From Candidatus Bathyarchaeota archaeon (lineage in GTDB: Archaea; Thermoproteota; Bathyarchaeia; 40CM-2-53-6; JALHTG01), in contig JALHTG010000056.1 in assembly GCA_022865705.1 (NCBI GenBank), forward strand, positions 1 to 43,158: a DNA stretch of 43,158 nt, in the 5' to 3' direction. The translations under genes and the position numbers were made by a program. A model generated the notes under the pieces. That model was not told the origin of the DNA, searched no databases, and worked only from the letters and a program-made list of their open reading frames with translations. Every line of letters starts with the position of its first letter. The stretch's first letter is position 1. This document shows positions 7,130 to 13,835 of this stretch, in pieces.

Positions 7130-7354
7130 TCAGGCAGCATCCGTATAGCTAAGACACGGTATGCAGTCCAAGAAGGGCGCGCGCCACAGTGAATTCAAGA
7201 GACAAACACGGAGAACCGCTAGTAATATCAATCGAGAAACGATGCCTCGTATGGAATTTTCAATCCAAAGGACCTCGATCTTCCAAAATTGTTCTTCCAG
7301 GACGAGACATAAAGCTAATTAGAACTCTTTCACTCACGCAGTCTGTGTGATTTA

Positions 7355-8452
7355 ATGCTGATGAAGCATCAGCCAGCCCGCACGCTAAACTTCATGCGAT
7401 GGATACCGTTGGCCAAGAAAGTTGTACATCAATCGCTTGGTCTTGGTTGGAATGATGTCGTCGAGATCTACAGCTACATTCCGACGATACCCTTGGCTGA
7501 AGCCCTGGCCATCGAGGCTCGGCGGACGGGTAGCGACACTCACATCACATTAATGACCGATGATCTTTGGTTCACATCCATGCAGGAGTTGTCTCATCGT
7601 TGGCTCAAGACGCCTTCAGACGTTGAGCTGGCAATCAATAGAGCTGTTACTGCAGAGATATACTTAGGCGGCCCTAGAGATGTGCGTCGAATGCGAGATA
7701 TTCCACCTGAGAAATTCAGAGCAAACACGATGGGAAACATTAAGCAAGATGAGCCGAAGAGGAAGCGCAACGTTCGCAGCGTTGACCTGCCTATTGGGCG
7801 ACTGTGTCCTGAACGTGCTGAAGCTTACGGCTTGGACTATGAGCGATGGGAGAAGAGCTACAACGCTGCTCTAGCTGTGGATCTGCAAAAGATTCGAAAG
7901 GCTGGAGAAAGATGGTACCGGAAGCTGAGGGTGACAAAAGGCATCAAGATTACCTCGGATACAGGTACAGGTCTGAGATTCAAGACTCGAGCATGTCAAC
8001 CCATGGTGGAAGACGGAATAATCAGCGCATCCGACGTGCGTCGAGGATTCTTGGAAACATCTCTTCCTGCTGGGAAAATCGTTTCTGCGGTAGTTCCAGA
8101 CTCCGTGGAAGGAGTTGTGCATTTTGCTGACCCGGTCTTTCTGATGGGTCGTTCTGTGAAGGGGCTTCTGATCAACTTTGAGAAAGGAAGGCTTTCTCAT
8201 TGGGAGGCAGATGAGCATTCTGAACTCTTAGTTCATCTACTGCATGATCAGAAAAATCGTCGGAATCAGATGGGCTGGTTCACTATCGGCTTGAATTCCG
8301 CAGCTGAACCCTGCATGCTTGACAATAGCATCGTCTTGAATGGCGTGGGAATTGGTTTGGGGCCGCACCCCCTGTTGGAACCATTGAAGGCGAGGCCTGA
8401 CATACAATTCTACTCTACTATAGGCCTCGCTGATGTTGAACTCCTAGATTGA
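7355..8452 (+). CDS. M29 aminopeptidase-like protein, metal ligands apparently missing
   Basis: 365-residue protein with the M29 (PepS/AmpT thermophilic aminopeptidase) layout: an N-terminal LGLGWNDVVEIYSYIP segment, a middle PLAEALAIEARRTGSD helix, and the family's LPAGKIVSAVVPDSVEGVVHFADPVFLMGR segment with FEKGRL after it. In active members the C-terminal third carries Glu, His and Asp metal ligands within GEIALG, DEK...GTVHIALG and HWD stretches; here the matching places read WFTIGLNSAAEPCMLDNS and VGIGLGPH and lack most of them. It may be a non-hydrolytic or altered family member. ATG 7394 is an alternative start. Confidence 0.72.
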   Translation: MLMKHQPARTLNFMRWIPLAKKVVHQSLGLGWNDVVEIYSYIPTIPLAEALAIEARRTGSDTHITLMTDDLWFTSMQELSHRWLKTPSDVELAINRAVTAEIYLGGPRDVRRMRDIPPEKFRANTMGNIKQDEPKRKRNVRSVDLPIGRLCPERAEAYGLDYERWEKSYNAALAVDLQKIRKAGERWYRKLRVTKGIKITSDTGTGLRFKTRACQPMVEDGIISASDVRRGFLETSLPAGKIVSAVVPDSVEGVVHFADPVFLMGRSVKGLLINFEKGRLSHWEADEHSELLVHLLHDQKNRRNQMGWFTIGLNSAAEPCMLDNSIVLNGVGIGLGPHPLLEPLKARPDIQFYSTIGLADVELLD

Positions 8453-8926
8453 ATGCTCTTATGGGCGTCTTTCCTTCAGTCACCAATAGTGTGCGCGTTG
8501 AGGTTTGTCCTAGGGCAACTAGAGCATCAGTCTTTCTTGTGGAGACTTCGACTTATGAGGATCGAAGTGAGCAAAGCAAAGGGGATGAAGGCAGCTGTCA
8601 AAAGGGTTGCCGACTCATGCAGCGTGGTTTCGAATACGATCCTCGCCATCTCGGTGAGGTAGAAGGTGAGGACCAAGACCTCCAGCTTGTGGAGAATCTC
8701 CTGCAGGTTCACCAGCCGGACGAGCTGGCGCGCGCAAAACGTTCCGATGGGGAGTGGCTAGGTCTAAACGAGAAGGGACCTTAGGCTGGTACTGACCAAG
8801 TTTCTGCCACCTATTGCGGATAATCGGGGAACATGGGATTGTGATGGGGTGTATATTCTCCAACAGCGCGCTACTACGTCGTGAGGATTCTAATACAACG
8901 TGCAAAGAACTAGACGGTGGAACCAT
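8453..8926. other. Intergenic region with a membrane-protein remnant and two GC elements
   Basis: Between the M29-like gene and the ZIP gene. It contains the reverse-strand C-terminal fragment at 8527-8727, the GC-alternating tract 8728-8735 at its broken edge, and the palindrome AGCGCGCT (8865-8872). The 130 bases between the two GC sites have open frames on both strands but none was recognised. Confidence 0.5.
8527..8727 (-). pseudogene. C-terminal remnant of an unidentified membrane protein
   Basis: The reverse strand reads QLVRLVNLQEILHK, then LEVLVLTFYLTEMARIVFE and LLTAAFIPFALLTSILISRSLHKKD before its stop. The two hydrophobic stretches look like a pair of membrane helices ending in a basic tail, typical of the C-terminus of a longer protein. 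There is no start codon with a leader: the coding-like sequence begins directly at the alternating GC tract 8728-8735. I read it as a 5'-truncated gene. The family was not recognised; an intact small membrane protein starting at GTG 8712 is the alternative. Confidence 0.55.
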
Positions 8927-9673
8927 ATGAATCTGGCATTCGAACCGTTTCTCCTGAGCCTAGTCGCTGGGATGGCGACCGGGATCGGCGGCGTAATCGC
9001 CCTCTTCCTTGGAAAGCTGAGCGACCGAGTTGCGGGCTTCTCACTGGGATTTGCCTCCGGTGTGATGCTTCTCGTCTCCTTCAACAACCTCTTCCTAGAG
9101 GCCGTAAAACTGCTCACGCACTTTGAGTTGATCACCGTGTTCTCTCTAGGAGCGGTCACCATGGTCGTGCTGGATTTGTCGATTCCACACATTGAACTAA
9201 CGGCGAGAAGGGAAGGAGGAAACGCGAAGATGCTCCGAGCAGGAATGCTGATAGCAATAGGCATAACCCTCCACAACCTCCCTGAAGGACTAATTGTCAC
9301 AGCAGGCTACGCATACATGCCAAGACTCGGCTTGATAATTGCGATCGCCATAATGCTTCACAACATACCGGAAGGAATCGCCACAGCCATCCCTCTGATG
9401 GCGGCAGGGACGAAGCCCAGCAAGATTGCGACTCTCACATTCCTCTCAGGGTTAGCTGAACCGGCCGCAGCTTTGATCGGAGTCTTCGTCTTCTCTCTCT
9501 TGAACCTGAGCATAATAGGCTACTCGCTCGCCTTCGCAGCAGGAGTGATGACCTACATCACGGCTGATGAGCTGATCCCCGTGGCGCACGAGTACGGACA
9601 CAAACACACGGTCTCCGTAGCCCTATTACTGGGAATAATCTTCGCCTTACTGGTCGACGTCATTGTCAGCTAG
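8927..9673 (+). CDS. ZIP-family divalent metal transporter
   Basis: Zinc/iron permease of the ZIP family, moving divalent metal ions into the cytoplasm. 248 residues with about eight hydrophobic helices; the two signature segments HNLPEG (in helix 4) and HNIPEG (in helix 5) that form the binuclear metal site are both present, and ADELIPVAHEYGH near the C-terminus fits GufA/ZupT-like members. Start ATG 8927 is chosen over an upstream in-frame codon (8900) because the helix-forming part begins at MNLAFEPFLLSLVAG. The stop is followed by a variant GC element (GCTAGCGCACGCTA). Single gene, no regulator adjacent. Confidence 0.92.
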   Translation: MNLAFEPFLLSLVAGMATGIGGVIALFLGKLSDRVAGFSLGFASGVMLLVSFNNLFLEAVKLLTHFELITVFSLGAVTMVVLDLSIPHIELTARREGGNAKMLRAGMLIAIGITLHNLPEGLIVTAGYAYMPRLGLIIAIAIMLHNIPEGIATAIPLMAAGTKPSKIATLTFLSGLAEPAAALIGVFVFSLLNLSIIGYSLAFAAGVMTYITADELIPVAHEYGHKHTVSVALLLGIIFALLVDVIVS

Positions 9674-9705
9674 GCTAGCGCACGCTACCCTGAAGAAGTA
9701 GCGGC

Positions 9706-9948
9706 CTAACCATAATTCTCACGCCCAATGATCTTTTCGAGCAGACTGATTGCGAAAGCCATCGCGACGACTCCGCCAATCGTAAGCAGCGATAGTCTCA
9801 CCAAGAAATCACTCCACCGGGGCGATTGAACCGGAGCCTCGGCAACGTTGGATGCCAAATCAAATACAAAGGCGAAGGGAAAGACCGTGATCAATATTGA
9901 AAAACCAAAGAACGCGAGGAGGAAAATGAGACCTTTCTTCCACCGCAA
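9706..9948 (-). CDS. Small membrane protein
   Basis: 80 residues with a basic N-terminus (MRWKKG) and two membrane helices: LIFLLAFFGFSILITVFPFAF and LSLLTIGGVVAMAFAISLLEKII, separated by a polar loop. Both ends probably lie in the cytoplasm. No family recognised. It converges on the ZIP gene. A promoter-like sequence on this strand lies in the repeat at 10072-10125, but 125 bases upstream. Confidence 0.6.
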   Translation of the reverse strand: MRWKKGLIFLLAFFGFSILITVFPFAFVFDLASNVAEAPVQSPRWSDFLVRLSLLTIGGVVAMAFAISLLEKIIGRENYG

Positions 9949-10071
9949 GCCGACACACCACGCCTAAACTATCTAGATCTTCGTACATATTATAGGGCGC
10001 GCCTGAAAGCTCCGAAGAAGAAATACGAACAGCAACCAAGCTGCCTGAGTCATCATCAAACAATTCATCGA

Positions 10072-10125
10072 GAGTAGCGAAGGACTGAAGACTGCGCATA
10101 CGTCTATTGATATACTTGATGTGAA
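10072..10125 (+). promoter_or_regulatory. Orphan promoter copy, cut off at a GC element
   Basis: About 54 bases here match the promoter region of the coiled-coil gene (11739-11793): both read GAAGGACTGAAGACTG, then TCTATTGATATACTT and a GTGA stretch. In the other copy the TATA-like GATATACT stands about 27 bases before an ATG. Here the similarity ends and GCGCGCG (10126-10132) follows, with no gene on this strand. I read it as the relic of a duplicated promoter whose gene has been removed. Confidence 0.55.
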
Positions 10126-10142
10126 GCGCGCGGTCTAATAGG

Positions 10143-10616
10143 CTACAAAGCTATAGCCATTGATTCTTTCTCTGACTCAAATACAAAGCATGTCAACGTC
10201 TTCTCGATTCCCTGTACGAGTCTAAGCTTGTCTACAACGAATTTGCCTATCGAGTCCACATCTCTTGCTTTCGCTTTTATCAGAATATCCCAGTCCCCCG
10301 AGATTATGTGGACTTCCTGAACTTCAGGAAAGCGAGCGATTTCTTTGGCAACCTTCCTTTGAGACAACGCCTTCTTTCCTCCCCTGTACGCAAAAGACGC
10401 AAAGATGAAGGATGTAGTCCCTATGCCCAGCCTCGGGGCATCTAGAACAGCGTTATACGATCTGATTATTCCTAGGCGTTCCATTCGCTTGATCTTGGCG
10501 AACACCGTCGTAATAGGTAGGCCTATGCGGTCTGATATCTCCCGAGCAGTCAGACGACAATTCTCCTGAACCACTCTCAGGATCTCAGTATCCTTTGGAT
10601 CAAGGGCTCCTGTCAT
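10143..10616 (-). CDS. Lrp/AsnC-family transcriptional regulator
   Basis: 157-residue Lrp-type regulator: N-terminal HTH (DPKDTEILRVVQENCRLTAREISDRIGLPITTVFAKIKRMERLGIIRSYNAVLD) followed by a RAM ligand-binding domain (EIARFPEVQEVHIISGDWDILIKAKARDVDSIGKFV). The GDWD turn where amino acids usually bind is present. It is divergent from an archaeal AsnA-type gene, mirroring the bacterial asnC-asnA pair, so it probably senses asparagine or a related amino acid and controls that gene (inference). A TATA box (10641-10649, reverse strand) sits about 28 bases before the ATG, consistent with a leaderless transcript. Confidence 0.9.
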   Translation of the reverse strand: MTGALDPKDTEILRVVQENCRLTAREISDRIGLPITTVFAKIKRMERLGIIRSYNAVLDAPRLGIGTTSFIFASFAYRGGKKALSQRKVAKEIARFPEVQEVHIISGDWDILIKAKARDVDSIGKFVVDKLRLVQGIEKTLTCFVFESEKESMAIAL

Positions 10617-10640
10617 GATTGTAATTTTTACAAGCTCCGG

Positions 10641-10695
10641 TCTTAAAACGCTATTCTTTTTGTGATTTTTTCGAAAAAACCCGCAAATAGTTTAA
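10641..10695. promoter_or_regulatory. Divergent promoter region of Lrp and AsnA-type genes
   Basis: Reverse-strand TATA-like GTTTTAAGA (10641-10649) for the regulator and forward AATAGTTTAAG (10685-10695) for the synthetase lie back to back, with TTTTTTCGAAAAAA between them, a near-perfect palindrome that may be the operator. A GC element (10708-10713) lies just downstream of the forward TATA. Confidence 0.6.
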
Positions 10696-10728
10696 GTGGC
10701 AGCAACCGCGCGCTAGGGAGCTGGAGGT

Positions 10729-11685
10729 TTGGAGGCATTGACATCGTCGCTGGAGCATCTGACCTCACCGGACAGTCTGATGAGAAAGGAAAGGAGTGCA
10801 GTCTTCAGAATAGAGACTGGCGTTCTCAAGAAGATTGTGGATATGCTTGTCGGTAAGGACTTCTACTGGTTCTTACCGGTCATCCTAGCGAAGTCCACGG
10901 ATCCCCTATGGCCGGATGCAGGAGCGAGCTTGGAGAAAAAGATAGAGCTGGAAATCTACGGTCAGAAAGTCAGAACGATGCAGAGCATGATAATCCACAA
11001 GAGAGTTCTAGTTTCCCTCTGTCATGGAAAATTCTTCATTCTGTCTCCAAACATAAGAATAGAGACCAGGGATCGGTCCAGCACGGGGAAGCATCTCTAT
11101 GAATTCACTCAACTAGATCTGGAAGTCGCTCATGCGAAAACAGAAGACATATTCAAGTTATTCGAAGAAATCCTGGCAGAATCCATATCGTACATCAAAG
11201 AATACTTCGAAGAAGATCTTCAGATCCTCGGAAGGAAGATTGAGATCCCAAAGGTTCCATTTGAGATCTACCGGAGAAGAGATCTTGAGAAAGAACATGG
11301 CAAAGACTGGGAAAGGAGTATTTCCGAGAAGTCTGGCAGCCCTGTCTGGGTGACAGACATCCCCAGGGAATTCTACGATTTGGAAGATGAGGCCTCAGGA
11401 GAATGGAGAAACTATGATTTGATTCTGCCAGAGGGGTATGGGGAGGTGATCTCAGGAGGTGAGAGGGAGTATGAACACAGGAAGCTTCTTCATAAGATGG
11501 AGAGAGATGGTATTAGGAAGGAGGAGTATGAACTTCTCCTTGAACTCGCTTCGCAGCGGAGATTGAAACCTTCCGCTGGCGCAGGTCTCGGAATAGAACG
11601 ATTTATTGCATACGTATGTGGGGCAAAGCACGCGGCGGAGGCGCAGCCGTTCCCTAGGATTCCAGGCATCGTACCGGAATTGTAG
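10729..11685 (+). CDS. Archaeal asparagine synthetase A-like (class II aaRS core)
   Basis: 318-residue protein with the class II aminoacyl-tRNA synthetase catalytic core but no anticodon-binding domain, the arrangement of archaeal AsnA (aspartyl/asparaginyl-tRNA-synthetase paralogue; aspartate + ammonia + ATP to asparagine). Motif 2 region is HLYEFTQLDLEVAH, and motif 3 is GAGLGIERFIAYVCG near residue 290; EVISGGEREYEH precedes it. It starts at TTG 10729, seven bases after GCTGGAGG. The divergent Lrp gene supports an amino-acid role. Ammonia could come from the nearby glutamine pathway; no amidotransferase domain is present. Substrate assignment is from family knowledge. Confidence 0.88.
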   Translation: MEALTSSLEHLTSPDSLMRKERSAVFRIETGVLKKIVDMLVGKDFYWFLPVILAKSTDPLWPDAGASLEKKIELEIYGQKVRTMQSMIIHKRVLVSLCHGKFFILSPNIRIETRDRSSTGKHLYEFTQLDLEVAHAKTEDIFKLFEEILAESISYIKEYFEEDLQILGRKIEIPKVPFEIYRRRDLEKEHGKDWERSISEKSGSPVWVTDIPREFYDLEDEASGEWRNYDLILPEGYGEVISGGEREYEHRKLLHKMERDGIRKEEYELLLELASQRRLKPSAGAGLGIERFIAYVCGAKHAAEAQPFPRIPGIVPEL

Positions 11686-11738
11686 AGCTGTCCGTGCAGT
11701 TGCTTTTCTTGCGTGGAGGTGGCCACTTCGCGTGCCAG

Positions 11739-11793
11739 AGCAGAGAAGGACTGAAGACTGGGCATGCATCTATTGATATACTTTGAATGTGAG
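11739..11793 (+). promoter_or_regulatory. Promoter of the coiled-coil gene; second copy of a repeat
   Basis: Matches 10072-10125. GATATACT (11775-11782) is centred about 27 bases before the ATG at 11805, so the transcript should be leaderless. The conserved part reaches more than 30 bases upstream of the TATA box, more than a core promoter alone needs, which suggests recent duplication or a bound regulator. Confidence 0.6.
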
Positions 11794-11804
11794 GAATTTG
11801 GATC

Positions 11805-12692
11805 ATGGGATATCGGCCGCAGGCTAGGACTGCGCGAGACTTTGTTAGGCGATCTGAGAAGGCTAAGCAGAAGAAGTCTGACAAGGAACGAGCAAGCAGT
11901 AGCCAGGTATTTTCGGAAGAACGTGTTCTTACCTCTAGAGAGGTTTTCGACAGAACCCTCAACACTCTAAATCATCTGGGGAACCAGAGGTTTCCCATCG
12001 CTCCCTTCTATGAACACTTCGACAGGTGGCTTCTGAACCTACGAACCGTCCTATCTGAATTCGAATCAAACCCACTGATAAGCGTGGACGAGCAATTCGC
12101 AAAACAGTACTCACAAGTGCTCTCGGACATTGAGCAGGCCTTGAAGGAACGGCGGGAGAAGGAGGTTTCCCGTGAGGAGGAGATTCGAAGAATCAATCGG
12201 AATCTTCAGGATGCAAGGAACCTCCTAGCACGAACAGAACACGAACATGCTGTCAAGGAAAAGGAGATTGCTGATCGAAAGAAACGCGCAATCAAACCCC
12301 CAGTCGGCAAGGCGAAAAAACCCAGAAAAGAACAAAACCGTATCGTTCCATCGGGAACCAGTTTCCTCCGAGGCCTCTTCAGGAAGGCCCAACCACAGAA
12401 AGAAACAGAAACGACCCAGATCCCAGCCTCCGCAAAGAGAGAGGTCTCAAGGATCGAGCAATCCTTCGCAGACGAACAGAAGAAACTACAAGACGAATAC
12501 GACAGAAGAGAGCAGAGTATCCTGGAAAAGGTCGCCAATCACCAGAAGGAGATTGAAGACCTTGAGGCCAAGACGTCGATCGATGACGCTGTGAACCTCA
12601 GACGTGAAGCATGTGAAGCGCTTGTCGATGCTGTGAACGCACTTCTGCTAAGAACCAAGACAACATCGGAAGCGACGAGTCCTTCACCATGA
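11805..12692 (+). CDS. Long coiled-coil protein
   Basis: 295 residues, rich in Lys, Glu and Arg. Residues 40-85 form a conserved-looking segment (VFDRTLNTLNHLGNQRFPIAPFYEHFDRWLLNL); residues 95-155 and 215-265 are predicted coiled coils (heptad-like LSDIEQALKERREKEVSREEEIRRINRNL, RREQSILEKVANHQKEIEDLEAK). Between them is a basic, proline-rich linker (KPPVGKAKKPRKEQ). It is cytoplasmic, with no signal or membrane helix. The function is unknown; such proteins are often structural or chromatin associated. It starts on a leaderless promoter (TATA near 11778) and converges on the arcadin-like gene, with a GC element (12696-12703) in the 17-base gap. Confidence 0.75.
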   Translation: MGYRPQARTARDFVRRSEKAKQKKSDKERASSSQVFSEERVLTSREVFDRTLNTLNHLGNQRFPIAPFYEHFDRWLLNLRTVLSEFESNPLISVDEQFAKQYSQVLSDIEQALKERREKEVSREEEIRRINRNLQDARNLLARTEHEHAVKEKEIADRKKRAIKPPVGKAKKPRKEQNRIVPSGTSFLRGLFRKAQPQKETETTQIPASAKREVSRIEQSFADEQKKLQDEYDRREQSILEKVANHQKEIEDLEAKTSIDDAVNLRREACEALVDAVNALLLRTKTTSEATSPSP

Positions 12693-12695
12693 AGA

Positions 12696-12703
12696 GCGCG
12701 CGC
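12696..12703. repeat. GC-alternating element between convergent genes
   Basis: GCGCGCGC four bases after the coiled-coil stop codon, filling most of the short gap to the next gene's stop. Confidence 0.7.
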
Positions 12704-12709
12704 AATATT

Positions 12710-13030
12710 TCATTGCGTGACTTTGTCGATCTGCATGTGGATGATGTCGTTGATTCCTGGTCTGCCGAGTTGTTGATATTCCTCTTCTGTGATCTGCATG
12801 TCTATTCTGGCGTCCCACTGTGGACCACTGGGAGCGCCACCGACGATCACGGCCCCAGGAAAAGCTGTCCCCATCGCCTGTTGCACCTGAGAAGCTATGC
12901 TCTGCGCCATCCTCTGCTCTTCAGTCTGACTGATCGGCTCTATCCTAGTCTTGAGGCCACGCCTAACAAGCAGTAGACGAACCATGCCGTCCCCAAGACT
13001 CATCACCTGATTGACTTTCAACTCAAGCAT
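12710..13030 (-). CDS. Arcadin-1-like small protein
   Basis: 106 residues from ATG 13030: MLELKVNQVMSLGDGMVRLLLVRRG, then TEEQRMAQSIASQVQQAM, and a C-terminal ITEEEYQQLGRPGINDIIHMQIDKV. The last segment resembles the end of arcadin-1, a protein encoded with crenactin in TACK archaea and thought to belong to its cytoskeleton system; the likeness is from memory and weak. A longer reading from TTG 13204 is possible, but the added residues look unlike the rest. It lies downstream of a JAMM protease gene on the same strand with about 200 bases between. No actin homologue is seen in the window. Confidence 0.55.
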   Translation of the reverse strand: MLELKVNQVMSLGDGMVRLLLVRRGLKTRIEPISQTEEQRMAQSIASQVQQAMGTAFPGAVIVGGAPSGPQWDARIDMQITEEEYQQLGRPGINDIIHMQIDKVTQ

Positions 13031-13226
13031 CAATCGAATCACACTGTCGGATTTGACACTTCCTGTATAGTCTCCGGCCAAGATAAGTCTCTCGAAAAGA
13101 AGACCAGCGCGTACGACACTTAGCGACTGAATGCTGTCGGACCATGCATGCTTTCTTCGATCAAATGAACAGACTGAACAGAATGCAAGGTTCTTTTCGC
13201 CCAAATGATTCTTTCTGATCGAGCTT

Positions 13227-13622
13227 TCATTGTGCTACGACCTCGAAGGGAAGCATTTGACCCCCTTTGCCGAGTATGGTGACATCATCAACTGAACGAT
13301 AGGGGTAGGCGGCGATCATCGTTATCCTCCCGTAGGGATGATTGAGATCGTGCACCGATGGACTTGAGGAGCCTGAAGGATGTGAGTGGACTACACCCAC
13401 TATGGAGAGATCGAAAGGAAGCATGTGCGGTTGAAACCCGGAGAAACCCAGGCCCTGAATAGCTCCGGGCGGCATAACCACTTCATTCACTTCAATATCA
13501 TTTCCGGCTTTTCCTCTGAGGAGAAGAATTATCTCTCTTGGATGCATGTCCCTTGAGTAAGAGAGAATTCCATCTATCAATTCCTTCTTTACCCTCACCT
13601 TCAATTCGAGCGCTCTCCTCAC
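13227..13622 (-). CDS. JAMM/MPN+ metalloprotease (Mov34/Rpn11-like)
   Basis: 131-residue single-domain JAMM protease. Zinc and catalytic residues are all in place: Glu30 (HPREIILLL), His79 and His81 in HSHPSG, and Ser89/Asp92 in PSVHD, matching the ExnHxHPx6SxxD pattern. Archaeal JAMM enzymes remove ubiquitin-like small modifiers (SAMP/Urm1) from proteins or activate them; no E1 or modifier gene is in the window. The gene begins 18 bases after a truncated TrmB frame that ends at a GC element, so its transcription may come from the old TrmB promoter (inference). Confidence 0.9.
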   Translation of the reverse strand: MRRALELKVRVKKELIDGILSYSRDMHPREIILLLRGKAGNDIEVNEVVMPPGAIQGLGFSGFQPHMLPFDLSIVGVVHSHPSGSSSPSVHDLNHPYGRITMIAAYPYRSVDDVTILGKGGQMLPFEVVAQ

Positions 13623-13639
13623 ATGTGATCAACGCTGGT

Positions 13640-13738
13640 CTAATCAAAGCGCGCGCTGTTCAGCAGACTGAGGTATATTTGACTTTGATCCTCAGAGAAA
13701 CCAATAGACTTCAGAAGCTCTTGTGTTTCTTCCGTCAT
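13640..13738 (-). pseudogene. TrmB-family regulator, N-terminal remnant
   Basis: 32-residue reverse-strand frame: MTEETQELLKSIGFSEDQ, then SQIYLSLLNSA before it meets AGCGCGCGCT (13648-13657) and stops. This is the typical first helix pair of the TrmB winged-helix domain (LKxxGLSExExxIYxxLL), which in complete regulators continues with the recognition helix and a sugar-binding domain to about 250 residues. Everything after the first helix pair is missing, and the break coincides with the GC palindrome. Too short to act as a regulator. The family call is from the helix pattern and is fairly strong. Confidence 0.7.
13648..13657. repeat. GC palindrome AGCGCGCGCT at TrmB break
   Basis: Perfect ten-base palindrome that ends the TrmB-like similarity. 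A second GC element (AGCGCGC, 13791-13797) lies on the other side of the fragment, so the remnant is bracketed by two of them. Confidence 0.75.
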
Positions 13739-13802
13739 TTTCTTCTACCAGTATACACCCAGAAGCACTTGCGATAGAAGGATTCAAACAAGCGCGCAAG
13801 CT

Positions 13803-13811
13803 CTTATATTT
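13803..13811 (+). promoter_or_regulatory. TATA box of the M28 peptidase gene
   Basis: CTTATATTT, centred about 29 bases before the GTG start at 13836, implying a leaderless transcript. It begins six bases after a GC element. Confidence 0.6.
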
Positions 13812-13835
13812 ACTGCGCAGGTCTTATCTTGCTCG

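Noticed and set aside
8449-8784. Forward frame of 111 residues overlapping the membrane remnant
   Set aside because: The reverse-strand reading has clear helices and a basic tail; the forward frame has none and begins inside the previous gene's stop.
9860-10099. Reverse-strand frame of 79 residues beginning MRSLQSFATLDELF, and a similar start (MPSLQSFSALAR) at 11490-11765
   Set aside because: The shared beginning is explained by the duplicated promoter sequence on the other strand, and the rest of the frames differ and overlap real genes.
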